A stretch of DNA of 64,000 nucleotides from an uncultured beta proteobacterium (GCA_903838565.1 CAILZB010000111.1:17988-81987), one strand, 5' to 3'. Numbered from the stretch's first letter, positions 51,656-60,736 are shown. Made by a program: numbers and translations. Notes: generated from the sequence alone by a model not told the origin.

Positions 51656-53056
51656 TCAGATCTGGGTTCGGATGTGCGGGGACCTGGCGTAAAGAGCCAC
51701 CATCGGCAGAATCAGCAAGCCGAAAATGAATTGCTGCCACTCATATTTCAGTCCGATTCCAATCAGGAACGAAGTCAAAACCTGCAGTACCAGTACTCCA
51801 ATGACTGTGAATCCATACCCGCCCTGGCCGCCCAGCAAAGACGTACCCCCGATCACCACGGCCGCCAGGGTCATGAACAGGTAGGGCTGACCTACGCCGA
51901 TGAAGCCGCCGCCGCTCCATCCGAGCAGCAAGATGCCCGTGAGCGCCGATACCGTGCCGCTAATCAGATAAGCACCAACCCAGTAGCGGCGTTCACTGAT
52001 GGAAAGGCGAGAGGCCGAGGTGCGATTGCCGCCGAGGGCGTAAAGGTAACGCCCGTAGACCGTGTTCTTCATGCCATAGATCAGCACCACCGCCACCACC
52101 GCCCAGATCAGGATCACTGGAGGGATATTCAGCCCAAACGTGTTGCCGTTCATGGCTGCAAGATTCTTCAACCAGTCCGGCACCACGCCAAATACGTTGC
52201 CACCATACGCGGTACCGATGCTGGTGATGATCTGGGTGAAACCAGAAATGGCAAATCCCATGCCCAGCGTCAGAATCAATGCCTGGCCCTGTAGGCGGTA
52301 GCTGAGGATACCGTTGAGCCATCCAACCAGGGCACCGAGCAGCAGCACGATGATGACGGCAATCCAAGAGTACACGCCAAGCCCGATGAGGTAGAGCGTG
52401 AAAACGTTGGAGGCGCCGATCAAGAAAGGAATTGACAGATCAAGGCCGCCCAGCAAGGCGACGAGTGTCTGGCCCACGCAGGCCAAACCCAGGAAGGATG
52501 CGAACAGCAGCATGGACTTGATGTTCGCACCGGTGGAAAACCCGTCAATGAACAGGCTTCCGACAGCAAACATGGTTGCTAGCACCATCAGACCAATGAA
52601 GGCACTGCGGTTGTCAACAAACAGCTGACTGACCTGCACCGTGAAGATAAGCAGCGCCGCCAGGACGAAGAAAGTGACGACATTGAGCACGGAGAAAAAG
52701 CCGCCGATCGAAGCCGCGGCGATGATGAAGCCGCCCGCCATCAACAACAGAGCGATGATTAGCGCGCGGTGCCGTCCCACAAAATGGCGCAAGGTCTTGG
52801 TGCCGCTGGGTCTTCCCTCAGCCGCCTCGTGGTCCACGACGCGGGGGGCTCCCGGACCGAGGTAGACGTTCCAGATCCACACCACAAGGGCAAATGTCGC
52901 CGCGGCGTAGAAGATCACATGCTGCACCGGCAACTGCTGCCAAAGACCCAGAATCACACCCAAACCCGCGACCAGAAGTGCCACTGCCAACCCGACCCAT
53001 TGCAGGGGCGACAATGCACGCGACGCGGCGCTAAGCGTGGCAACCCTGGTCGTCAT
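51656..53056 (-). CDS. Ribose-type ABC transporter permease with extra N-terminal helices
   Basis: 466 residues, about 130 longer than typical RbsC-like permeases. The first ~75 residues hold two additional hydrophobic segments; the core (from about residue 95) has the usual helices and the GGLDLSIPFLIGASNV and GGTSLLGGQGG motifs. Start overlaps the preceding permease stop (ATGA). It ends 62 bp before rhodopsin on the same strand. Works with the second permease, ATPase and binding protein. Confidence 0.9.
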   Translation of the reverse strand: MTTRVATLSAASRALSPLQWVGLAVALLVAGLGVILGLWQQLPVQHVIFYAAATFALVVWIWNVYLGPGAPRVVDHEAAEGRPSGTKTLRHFVGRHRALIIALLLMAGGFIIAAASIGGFFSVLNVVTFFVLAALLIFTVQVSQLFVDNRSAFIGLMVLATMFAVGSLFIDGFSTGANIKSMLLFASFLGLACVGQTLVALLGGLDLSIPFLIGASNVFTLYLIGLGVYSWIAVIIVLLLGALVGWLNGILSYRLQGQALILTLGMGFAISGFTQIITSIGTAYGGNVFGVVPDWLKNLAAMNGNTFGLNIPPVILIWAVVAVVLIYGMKNTVYGRYLYALGGNRTSASRLSISERRYWVGAYLISGTVSALTGILLLGWSGGGFIGVGQPYLFMTLAAVVIGGTSLLGGQGGYGFTVIGVLVLQVLTSFLIGIGLKYEWQQFIFGLLILPMVALYARSPHIRTQI

Positions 53057-54648
53057 GGTGACCCCTTAGCAGCCGATGCGGGCACGCTGGCAGGCATGTC
53101 AAATGACGTCGCCGCCAGGAATACCGCCAGACCGGTTAGCACCAGCAGGATCACAACCATGCGTGGCGAGAATCGTTGCTGCCGCGTCTGCAATACCAAC
53201 GCGCGGGCCACGATCAACAGTGAAATTAGCAGCAGGGCCGCCAGCGTGACGGGTCGCGCCAGAATCGAGCGAGATTGCTGCCCTGGTGAGTCCCAGCGCT
53301 CGAAAGCGAAATCTGTAGTCGGTGCAGCCCGACCCAAGCTGCTTGCAACAGCGACGGTTGCGGCAGGCATCTCGGGCGGCGCGACAGGCGCGGCTGCAGC
53401 TAGCATGACTTGTGATGCGGCGGCCGCCGGAACCTCGGGCTGAGAAGCCGCAGCAGACGGCGCGACGGCGCTGTCGGAGCCGGTCGTGGCCATCGGTGCC
53501 GAAGCCGCGGCCTCAGGTGCGACCACCGCCTGAATGGCGGTCGAGTCCGTCTGCATCGGAGCCGCTGCAGCGAGCGAGCTCGGCGCGGCGTAGTTGTACT
53601 TGGCGTGCAATATCACGCCAAAGAACAGCAGCGACAACACCAGGAAGATCAGGAAGGGCGAGACATTGCGGATGCGCGCCTGCAGGAACGGTATCGCGAT
53701 CGTCAGCAGCAGCGACAGAACCAGAATCAGACCATAGGCGAGATCGGTAACGAAGCCTTGCACTTCTCCAAAACTGAAAGTCGCCAACACATAACCAATC
53801 AGGAACAGGTTGACCGCGCCCAGCAGCGAACCGATCACGCCACCACGCCCTCCAGCCAAACTGGTACCACCCAGCACCAGCGCTGTGACGGCAATCAACG
53901 TGTAGGTGGTTCCTTGTGTCGGATCACCCGATCCGATGAGTGCAGTGTATGTAAGCGCGGCCATGGCGCTGAACGCCCCGGCAATGCAGTGCGCACCCAG
54001 GCGAACTATGGTGATGCGCACACCGCTGGTGTAGGCAGAGCGCTCGTCCGATCCCATAAGGCGCAGGTGCCCGTAAAACGCAGTGCGGGTAAAAATCAGC
54101 CACGCCACTGTGCACAGCACCAGGATCACCAGCACTGGCGAATAGATCGTGGTACCCAGACCCCAGGCGGACATCCAGTCGGGCGCAACGCCCCCGGGGC
54201 GGGGCAGAATTACCAGGTTGATCCCAGAGAGGGCGAGGTAACCACTAAGGGCGACGATGATGGGCTGCACTCTGACGTAAACAATGATCAGGCCCATCAG
54301 TAACTGGTACGCCACACCGGTGCCAATTGCGAAAAGGAAGAAGAGTAGCGGCGACTCCAACAGGCCCGCGCCGCTGAGCTGTATTAAGGTGACATTGATG
54401 AATCCAATCAATGGACCTACTGACAGGTCCACCGTGCCGCGACCTGCGATCGCCAATGCCATCAGGGCGTATGTAGCCAACACCAATGGCGTCATCACGA
54501 TCACCGCGCTGCCTATGCCCGCGCTCGACACCAGATTGGGGCTGCGCAGCACGGCAATGATCAGCAGCAGGAACAGCAGCAGGATCGGCACCAACAGGTA
54601 AGTGTTGGATGCAGACGAGCCGCTTGATTCCATGCTGGTCTCAGTCAT
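53053..54648 (-). CDS. Ribose-type ABC transporter permease with Ala/Pro-rich linker and extra helices
   Basis: 531 residues from ATG 54648 (MTETSMESSGSSASNTYL); upstream codons in the frame are not needed. Core permease helices in residues ~17-330 with GRGTVDLSVGPLIGFINVTL and GGTSLAGGRGGVIG. From about 355 to 440 comes a low-complexity Ala/Pro/Val linker, then two more membrane helices (about 465-525). This C-terminal part is not found in normal RbsC-like proteins. Follows the ATPase gene by 31 bp. Confidence 0.88.
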   Translation of the reverse strand: MTETSMESSGSSASNTYLLVPILLLFLLLIIAVLRSPNLVSSAGIGSAVIVMTPLVLATYALMALAIAGRGTVDLSVGPLIGFINVTLIQLSGAGLLESPLLFFLFAIGTGVAYQLLMGLIIVYVRVQPIIVALSGYLALSGINLVILPRPGGVAPDWMSAWGLGTTIYSPVLVILVLCTVAWLIFTRTAFYGHLRLMGSDERSAYTSGVRITIVRLGAHCIAGAFSAMAALTYTALIGSGDPTQGTTYTLIAVTALVLGGTSLAGGRGGVIGSLLGAVNLFLIGYVLATFSFGEVQGFVTDLAYGLILVLSLLLTIAIPFLQARIRNVSPFLIFLVLSLLFFGVILHAKYNYAAPSSLAAAAPMQTDSTAIQAVVAPEAAASAPMATTGSDSAVAPSAAASQPEVPAAAASQVMLAAAAPVAPPEMPAATVAVASSLGRAAPTTDFAFERWDSPGQQSRSILARPVTLAALLLISLLIVARALVLQTRQQRFSPRMVVILLVLTGLAVFLAATSFDMPASVPASAAKGSP

Positions 54649-54679
54649 GATCGCAGTTCCGTCGTGGTGTGGCACAGCA

Positions 54680-55078
54680 TCATTTTTTTGCTTGCTGGCG
54701 CTCAAGCGCGTCGAAGTCAATGATCTTGATGCGCGGATTGGCGCCCGTGGCAGCGTCCGAGCGCGACGACGATCTGTCTTGGCCAAATTCGACGATCTTG
54801 ATCGGCCGCGCCGTCAAATTCGGGGTTGTTTGCTCCCGACGATCAGCCATCCGGTCTAGTGTGACGGCGCTGTCTTGATTGAAATCGACGACGCGTGGTT
54901 TTGTGGATGCCGGATTCGGCGCAACGCCAGCAGCATCATTGACCAGCAATGCCGTTGGATTCTCTGGCTTTTTGGCGGGCGTGTCGAAGTTGGGGTAGGC
55001 GCTGGTCTTCACTTTCCACGCGTCGCTGCCGCCCTCGCGGCGCTGCTTGCCTTCGGCGTCGTAGTCGGAAATTTTCAT
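54680..55078 (-). CDS. Possible separately translated 132-residue tail protein
   Basis: Inside and in frame with the ATPase gene, ATG 55078 is preceded at 10 bases by AAGGAG, a strong ribosome site. It would yield MKISDYDAEGKQRREGGSDA... with no transmembrane segment and the three VDF/VEF/IDF repeats. Either the tail is made only as part of the ATPase, or an originally separate gene became fused by loss of the ATPase stop and is still initiated on its own. Confidence 0.4.
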   Translation of the reverse strand: MKISDYDAEGKQRREGGSDAWKVKTSAYPNFDTPAKKPENPTALLVNDAAGVAPNPASTKPRVVDFNQDSAVTLDRMADRREQTTPNLTARPIKIVEFGQDRSSSRSDAATGANPRIKIIDFDALERQQAKK

Positions 55079-56791
55079 AGTCTCGATCTCCTTCGAATCA
55101 TTAAGTACGGTGTCTGTCGGGTGGTGCCCTGGCCGGACTTGGCCGAACATGGCTTCAAGGATCAGAGTTGGGTGAATTTCCTCACCGCTGAACTGGTCGA
55201 AGATGCTGCCGTTTCTGAATACGATGACGCGCGAACAGAATCCGACGAATTCCTCGATTTCACTGGACAGATAGACCACCGATTTGCCCAACGAAGCGAA
55301 ATCGCGAAGATGCTTGTAAAGCTCGGCCTTAGCGCCCACGTCAATGCCGCGGGCAGGGTCGTTCAAGACCAAGATGCTGGGGTTCAGCGCAAACGCGCGT
55401 GCGATCAGCACCTTTTGCTGATTACCTCCGCTGAGAGAAGTAATCTTGTTGGAACGCTCACCCATCCGAATGGCCAGTCTTTCGACCTCCCAATCAAAGG
55501 TGCCAATCAGCCCACCCCAGTCGATGACGGCCAGACGCCCGGCACGGGCCTTGCGCCGATACAGTGGCATCAACAAGTTTTCAAAAATGCTCAGGTTCGC
55601 GAAAATACCTTCACGCTTGCGGTCGCCAGAGACGTACGAAATGCCGTGCCTGACCGCCTCTTTCAAGTCCTGAACGTCAAAGAAGTGACCGTTCCCATCG
55701 CGCACCTGTGGCGTTGAATGCAGTGCCGGATCCACCCCCGCCAGAATTCGGACAAACTCGCTTTGCCCCTGACCATCCAAACCGGCGACGCCTAGGATTT
55801 CACCTTGACGCAACTGCCAGTTCACCGGTGCACCACCAGGCCAAATTTTCAGATCTCGCGCTTTGAGAACGACTTCGCCACGGCGGGTAGGCGCCGAGCC
55901 AGACCTACCTGCTTCGGCAGACTCCGCTCTTCCGGTCATCAAGCGCAATAGGTTCTTTTCGGTGATCTCACTCTTTTCAAGTACGCCCACGTCGCGTCCG
56001 TCGCGCAACACCGTGGCGCGGTCACAGACGCGAATAAGCTCGGCAATGCGGTGGGTGACGATGATTACGGCCGCGCCAGCATCGCGCAATTCGCGCATCT
56101 TCGCGAACAAGCGCTCGGTCGAGTCCAGGTCCAATGCAGCAGACGACTCATCCAGAATCAATACGCGCGGTTTGCACAGCAGGGCGCGGCCAATCGTGAT
56201 CCACTGTTTGATGCCCAGGGGCAGCAGTCCCACCAACATTTCCGGATCAATTGGGATCCCCGTGAGTTCACGCATCAATGCGTTCGCGGCTTCATACTTT
56301 TCCGTCGCGCTGAAAGAGCGAGACCAGAGCGCGTCCGATCCAACGTACAGGTTCTCCAGCACCGAACAGTCGTCGGCCACGAGCACCTCCTGGAAAACCG
56401 TGGCCACGCCAGCGGCACGCGCCTCGTGTGGCGCTGCCGGGCTACGCCCCAGCACGGAGACCTGCCCGGAATCAAACGGAACCACGCCCGAGATGACCTT
56501 GGCCAAGGTGCTTTTTCCGCAGCCGTTGCCCCCGACGATGGCGTGGATTTCCCCCAACGAAGCGCTGAAATTGCAGCCGTTGAGCGCCTTGGTCATGCCA
56601 AAGGACTTGTGCACGCCCACGATTGCGATGCCCCGGCTCGCGCCAGGGGGCGCGGCAGCTGCGTGCATCGCTGAGCGTGCACTCGGTTCGTCAATCAATG
56701 CAGAGGTGGTCACTGGGTTGCGCCGCGCAAAGTGCGTGTAAATTGGGATGGTTCTGGTCAATTGACTTGGACTGCCCCGACACCGGGACAC
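54680..56791 (-). CDS. Two-cassette sugar-type ABC ATPase with a 130-residue C-terminal tail
   Basis: Up to 703 residues; the true start may be a GTG at 56713 or ATG at 56668, since the first ~40 residues are not conserved-looking. Cassette 1: GGNGCGKST, LPLGIKQW (signature-like), LILDESSAAL. Cassette 2: GLDGQGQSE (degenerate Walker A, as usual for this group), SLSGGNQQK, LVLNDPARGID. The standard protein ends near residue 560; the remaining ~130 residues are disordered-looking and carry three similar peptides (PRVVDF, PIKIVEF, PRIKIIDF). An AAGGAG sits before an internal ATG at 55078, see next entry. Confidence 0.88.
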   Translation of the reverse strand: MSRCRGSPSQLTRTIPIYTHFARRNPVTTSALIDEPSARSAMHAAAAPPGASRGIAIVGVHKSFGMTKALNGCNFSASLGEIHAIVGGNGCGKSTLAKVISGVVPFDSGQVSVLGRSPAAPHEARAAGVATVFQEVLVADDCSVLENLYVGSDALWSRSFSATEKYEAANALMRELTGIPIDPEMLVGLLPLGIKQWITIGRALLCKPRVLILDESSAALDLDSTERLFAKMRELRDAGAAVIIVTHRIAELIRVCDRATVLRDGRDVGVLEKSEITEKNLLRLMTGRAESAEAGRSGSAPTRRGEVVLKARDLKIWPGGAPVNWQLRQGEILGVAGLDGQGQSEFVRILAGVDPALHSTPQVRDGNGHFFDVQDLKEAVRHGISYVSGDRKREGIFANLSIFENLLMPLYRRKARAGRLAVIDWGGLIGTFDWEVERLAIRMGERSNKITSLSGGNQQKVLIARAFALNPSILVLNDPARGIDVGAKAELYKHLRDFASLGKSVVYLSSEIEEFVGFCSRVIVFRNGSIFDQFSGEEIHPTLILEAMFGQVRPGHHPTDTVLNDSKEIETMKISDYDAEGKQRREGGSDAWKVKTSAYPNFDTPAKKPENPTALLVNDAAGVAPNPASTKPRVVDFNQDSAVTLDRMADRREQTTPNLTARPIKIVEFGQDRSSSRSDAATGANPRIKIIDFDALERQQAKK

Positions 56792-56799
56792 TCCGAGTC

Positions 56800-56832
56800 A
56801 AAAACTGCATCGACACACTGGTGTCGATGCAG
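56800..56832 (-). terminator. Hairpin plus T-run after the binding-protein gene
   Basis: On the minus strand, 12-bp perfect arms (CTGCATCGACAC and its complement, 4-base loop) are followed by TTTTT, starting 15 bp after the binding-protein stop. A partial terminator/attenuator here would let the binding protein be expressed above the downstream transporter and rhodopsin genes. Confidence 0.75.
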
Positions 56833-56846
56833 TTTCACATCACAAA

Positions 56847-58019
56847 TCAGTGTTTGAACTTCTCGGGATCGCCAGGACGCAGGAAGAACTTGTCCAGGTA
56901 GGCTGCGCTGCTGCCCCATTTGGAGGTGCCGACATTGACCCACTTGTCTGAGTCTTCGCTGCAGTTCGTCGGGACAATCTTGTTCACATCTTCAATCGTG
57001 AACTTGACCGCGTCGACCAGCACCGACTGGATCTTTGGACCCTGCCCTTCCAGGGTTCGCATCATGATGTTCCATGCCAGTTCGATGTCATCGCCTGGAG
57101 GCCAAAGCTGAATCGCGGCGCTGATGAATTGCGGGTTCTTGCGCCAGTAGCACAATGCCCCAACTTCGCCGCCAATGGCCACGGGAACCATCTTTCGGCC
57201 AGACTGTTTCAATGCGCGCAGCACGCCAAGCTCGGCTGCCGACTGAACCACAACACCGTCAAGTTGACCTGGGTGGGTGGACAACCATTTTTGAACCTCA
57301 GCTTGAGCCACTTGATCGGTCCACATGCCGGCGACATCACCCACGACCTTGACGTCGGGGAAAGTGGCCAAGCCGCTCTTGATGCCGCGGTCCTGTGAGT
57401 CCGAGCCTGAGGTACCGGGAATACCCTGAACCACCAGCACGTTACCCTTCTTGCCGATCTGTTCACCCATCCAAAGACCCAGATCGCGACCACCCACTTG
57501 GTAGTTGACCGAGGAGTTAACAGCGTATGGTGAGGTCAGATAACCCGTGAAGGAAAACGTCGGCACGCCCTTGTCATACGCGTATTTGATGGTCTGATTC
57601 AGGGCTGTCGGGTTGGAGCAGCAAACGATGATGGCATCGACCCCCTGATCGACCAACTGACGCATCTGCTGGATTTGCGTTGCGTCCTTCAGGTTCGATT
57701 GCGTGATGATGACTTCCTTGATCAAACCGAGCTTTTTCCACTTCGGAATGATCTCGTTTTGCAGGCGGTCCATGGCCGCCGCACGCCAGGTATTTCCGGC
57801 GTAGGAACTGGCGTAGCCAATGGTCCACGGCGGTCCTTTCTTTGGCTTCCAATCACGGTAGGCGCTAAGACCAACCGGTTGCGCCGGATCTAGCAGATCC
57901 TTGGAATACAGGCGCTGGGCCACATCAGCCGGAATTTCATCCAGCCCGGTAGCGTGCACAACGCCACCGGTCAGGAGCACGGATGCGACGAACACCGCCG
58001 CGAGTCGTTTCAGTTTCAT
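56847..58019 (-). CDS. Sugar-type ABC transporter substrate-binding protein
   Basis: 390 residues with a signal peptide (residues 1-23, MKLKRLAAVFVASVLLTGGVVHA) and a Peripla_BP_4 fold: WTIGYASSYAGNTWRAAAMDRL, GVDAIIVCCSNPTALNQ, VLVVQGIPGTSGSDSQDRG, LDGVVVQSAAELGVLRAL. First gene of the minus-strand cluster and the nearest to the LacI regulator. The ligand is unknown; in this subgroup it need not be a sugar. Confidence 0.92.
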   Translation of the reverse strand: MKLKRLAAVFVASVLLTGGVVHATGLDEIPADVAQRLYSKDLLDPAQPVGLSAYRDWKPKKGPPWTIGYASSYAGNTWRAAAMDRLQNEIIPKWKKLGLIKEVIITQSNLKDATQIQQMRQLVDQGVDAIIVCCSNPTALNQTIKYAYDKGVPTFSFTGYLTSPYAVNSSVNYQVGGRDLGLWMGEQIGKKGNVLVVQGIPGTSGSDSQDRGIKSGLATFPDVKVVGDVAGMWTDQVAQAEVQKWLSTHPGQLDGVVVQSAAELGVLRALKQSGRKMVPVAIGGEVGALCYWRKNPQFISAAIQLWPPGDDIELAWNIMMRTLEGQGPKIQSVLVDAVKFTIEDVNKIVPTNCSEDSDKWVNVGTSKWGSSAAYLDKFFLRPGDPEKFKH

Positions 58020-58363
58020 GAACTCTCCTAGTTATCTGTGGCCGCGGACATCGCATCGCCAACATGATTTGCAGAACTTTCTGCAAACCAGCCGCAAATG
58101 TATGGAAGTTTTTTCTGCAAAGTTTATGCAAATACTAAGTGAAATCCCTATGGTTTTTAATAACATCACAGGCGCATTCCTCTGTAAAGTTTGGCTGTGC
58201 GAAAGAACTTCACTCTTAAGAGGCTGGTATTTTTCGCGTACCGCCTCTGCAAGTTATGCAAATTTTATGCAAATTGCAATGCCTGTCTTTGAGTTTTGCC
58301 GATCGGGATTTTCGGGATTTGCAAGTTCAGTGGCGCCGGTTCAGCCTAGAAAGTTAAAACAAT
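58020..58363. promoter_or_regulatory. Divergent control region with TGCAAA-type operators
   Basis: 344 bp between the binding-protein gene and the divergent LacI-type regulator; no gene. Contains the palindrome TTTGCAGA-ACTT-TCTGCAAA at 58068-58087 (49 bp upstream of the binding-protein start) and three TTATGCAAAT repeats at 58124, 58254 and 58265. The last two are 11 bp apart. Confidence 0.7.
58068..58087. promoter_or_regulatory. LacI-family operator candidate
   Basis: TTTGCAGA, ACTT, TCTGCAAA: a perfect 8-bp inverted repeat with a 4-bp centre. Size and position suit a LacI-type dimer controlling the transporter-rhodopsin cluster. Confidence 0.6.
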
Positions 58364-59413
58364 ATGTCCAGCCCTACTGCGAAAAATAGTGTCCGCTTAC
58401 AGGACATTGCCGACGCACTCAAACTGTCGGTTTCGACGGTTTCGAGGGCGCTCGTGGGCCATCCTGCGATCAACGAGGAAACGCGCGATGCTGTGCAACG
58501 CGCTGCAGTCATGATGGGCTACACCAGCAAGCGTCCGGGCAAGCGCAAGCGCAGTGTGCCAACGCGAACCATCGGCGTATTGCTGAGCGTGAACGAACTC
58601 CACAATCGATTCATGACCATGGTGCTGGAGAACATCCATCACGACATGATGGAACTGCGTTACCACGTTATGGTGCTGATTGATCCAATGAACTCGGCCA
58701 ACGATGCCGCGCACCTGTCGACATTTCGCCCCATCATCGATGAATACATTGAGGGCATGATCTTGCTGTCGGCCACGACAGATTCCTTCATGGTGCAGGA
58801 ACTCCAGCGCCTGGGTGTCCCCGTTGTGTGCTCTGTCAGATCCGTGGACGACTCCAAAGTCGATGTGGTCGAATCTGACAACATTTATGGCGGTGCAGAG
58901 ATCATGCGGCACCTGTATGAACTCGGTCATCGCCGCATTGGTTTGGTGATGGGTCCAGAGAACGCGTCCACCAGTCGAGATCGCGCCAAAGGAGCACTCA
59001 ACTACCTGCGCGAAAAAGGAATTCCCGTCGAAGATACCCCCGTCATGTGGAACGCCTTTACGTACGAAGCCGGGTATTCCTGCGCGATCCAGATGCTTGA
59101 GTTGGCGGACCCTGTCACTGCCATCATGGCCGCAGGGGACACCATTGCGCTGGGTGTGCTCGAAGCCGCACGCACCAAAAACCTCGACGTTCCGGAACAG
59201 TTATCGGTCGTGGGTTTCGATAATATTCCCCTGTCCGGCTCAAGATTAATCAGTCTGACAACTATCAATTCATCAGCCAAAGAAATGTCGCGTGTCACCT
59301 GCCGCAGAATGGTTGACCGCATCCGCACCGGTGCGCTGACCCCTCCGACTCGCGACGTTATGCCGGTGCAGCTTGTTCGCCGCGATACGTCATCTTCTCC
59401 CGGACAGAGTTGA
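58364..59413 (+). CDS. LacI family transcriptional regulator
   Basis: 349 residues. N-terminal HTH (VRLQDIADALKLSVSTVSRALVGHPAINEETR) and a periplasmic-binding-like effector domain (IGVLLSVNELHNRFMTMVLENI, then RRIGLVMGPENASTSRDR, VVGFDNIPLSG). It probably senses the compound handled by the divergent cluster and controls it through the TGCAAA sites. Confidence 0.93.
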   Translation: MSSPTAKNSVRLQDIADALKLSVSTVSRALVGHPAINEETRDAVQRAAVMMGYTSKRPGKRKRSVPTRTIGVLLSVNELHNRFMTMVLENIHHDMMELRYHVMVLIDPMNSANDAAHLSTFRPIIDEYIEGMILLSATTDSFMVQELQRLGVPVVCSVRSVDDSKVDVVESDNIYGGAEIMRHLYELGHRRIGLVMGPENASTSRDRAKGALNYLREKGIPVEDTPVMWNAFTYEAGYSCAIQMLELADPVTAIMAAGDTIALGVLEAARTKNLDVPEQLSVVGFDNIPLSGSRLISLTTINSSAKEMSRVTCRRMVDRIRTGALTPPTRDVMPVQLVRRDTSSSPGQS

Positions 59414-59617
59414 TCCCGGTCGATGGTGATGCCGCAACGGCCGACGGCGGCCAAGTCGGAATCTCGAATTTGATTCAATCGCGAGGAATTTCTTAATGGG
59501 AAGTTCCGACTTATAGAATTGCCCGCTACATAGCCGAAAATTAGGGTCCGACGCCTGTGACCTGGCTGCGTGCGGCGTGGACCTGCCGACGTTGCTTTAA
59601 GAGCTTTCGGACAGTGC

Positions 59618-59978
59618 TTACTCCTGACCGTGTTCGGTCTCGAACTCGATCCCGATCGTTTGCAGCAACGGCGTGGGCAGCAGGCCCCCGGCGCACGCAA
59701 TCACGGCGCCGTTGCGCAAACGCGGCGAAATGCCTTCGGAGTCAATCTCTACATGCGTCTCGGTCACGCGGTCCGCGGTGCTTGTTCTGCTCCTGGACCG
59801 CCTCCTCAAACATTGCCCAGTCGGTCGGGCCGCCGTTACCCTCAATAACTTCAGGAACTGGCATGGGCCGGGGAAATTTCCTCCTCTCAACAAATTCTTG
59901 ATCTGTACTGGGGAACACCTTTGCGACCTTTGTACTGCCAGCCTTGGCGTTTTGATTCTTGAAGAAAAGTGAGGACAT
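59618..59978 (-). pseudogene. Remnants of a small acidic protein and of an FAD-dependent oxidoreductase
   Basis: From 59978 the frame reads MSSLFFKNQNAKAGSTKVAK ... GNGGPTDWAMFEEAVQEQN, a type of small protein I have seen linked to NAD(P)-binding oxidoreductases. Another frame just downstream (DSEGISPRLRNGAVIACAGGLLPTPLLQTIGIEFETEHGQE in two parts, stop at 59618) looks like the C-terminus of a pyridine-nucleotide-disulphide oxidoreductase. A deletion between them has probably fused the two stubs. Region 59414-59617 has no gene I can support. Confidence 0.4.
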
Positions 59979-60736
59979 GGCGCTCTAACGTTGAAAATGG
60001 ACCTGCTATGGTCAGTCAGTGAAGCCGGTCAGGTCCTTGGACTCAGCCCCACATCTAATATACGGAAGAACTCATTACTCTTCAAGTCTGTCTGTCTGCG
60101 GTTGCCTAGGCACAGTCAGATCGCGCAACCCAAATATTGATTTTTGCCACCAGACGTGCGCTCGAAGTTGCTCACCACAGGTCAGACCGGCAGCAGATGA
60201 ACTCGACATTCCCTCAGTGGCAGGCGGGGCTTGATCACGTTTTTCGAATGGAGTCCTGCTGAGCGGTCCGTATCTGGGGCCTCGGTGAAACCCACCGAAA
60301 CAAGCCCGCCTGTAAATGTGCAGTCTGTCCTTGCTTGGTGTCGCTCCCGAGCAAACGTCAACTGGTCAGATTTCAAATGTGGGAATGCGAGAGGTAGAAA
60401 AACCGCTCTTGCTTTAACTGGAAGTCCCTGTAGAGGAGATGGGCTCTTTTAGCCAGCTTGGCGCCAAGCAACAAGACCAGTCCCAGGCTTGAGTTGACAG
60501 ACAGACGATTCCCCACTCACCCACTCAAACAGGCTACCAACGATGCGGCAGCAGTGCATCAATGTCGTGATGATCCCCGCTGGATACAGCCAGCTCCACG
60601 ATGCCCTTTGATATTTGATCCCATAGGATCAAATATAGACGAAAGAATGCTACCTTAAACGAAATTGACCTCAAGAGAGCAAAAACTCTTGATGACCGGG
60701 TAAATTCCGGATAATATGATCCTATAAGGTCAAAAT
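59979..60736. other. Gene-poor region before hipB
   Basis: 758 bp without a gene I can support. The reading frames present look non-coding. On the minus strand, around 60533-60570, the peptide DIDALLPHRW resembles the conserved end of IS66 transposases, so a small IS66 remnant is possible. The 3' end holds the HipB operators. Confidence 0.4.
60611..60636. promoter_or_regulatory. HipB operator 1
   Basis: ATATTTGATCC, CATA, GGATCAAATAT: perfect 11-bp inverted repeat with a 4-bp centre, about 100 bp upstream of hipB. HipB-type regulators bind dyads like TATCC-N8-GGATA. Confidence 0.6.

Noticed and set aside
60533..60570. IS66 transposase end (DIDALLPHRW)
   Set aside because: Only ten residues match and no terminal repeat is visible, so it is not listed as an element.
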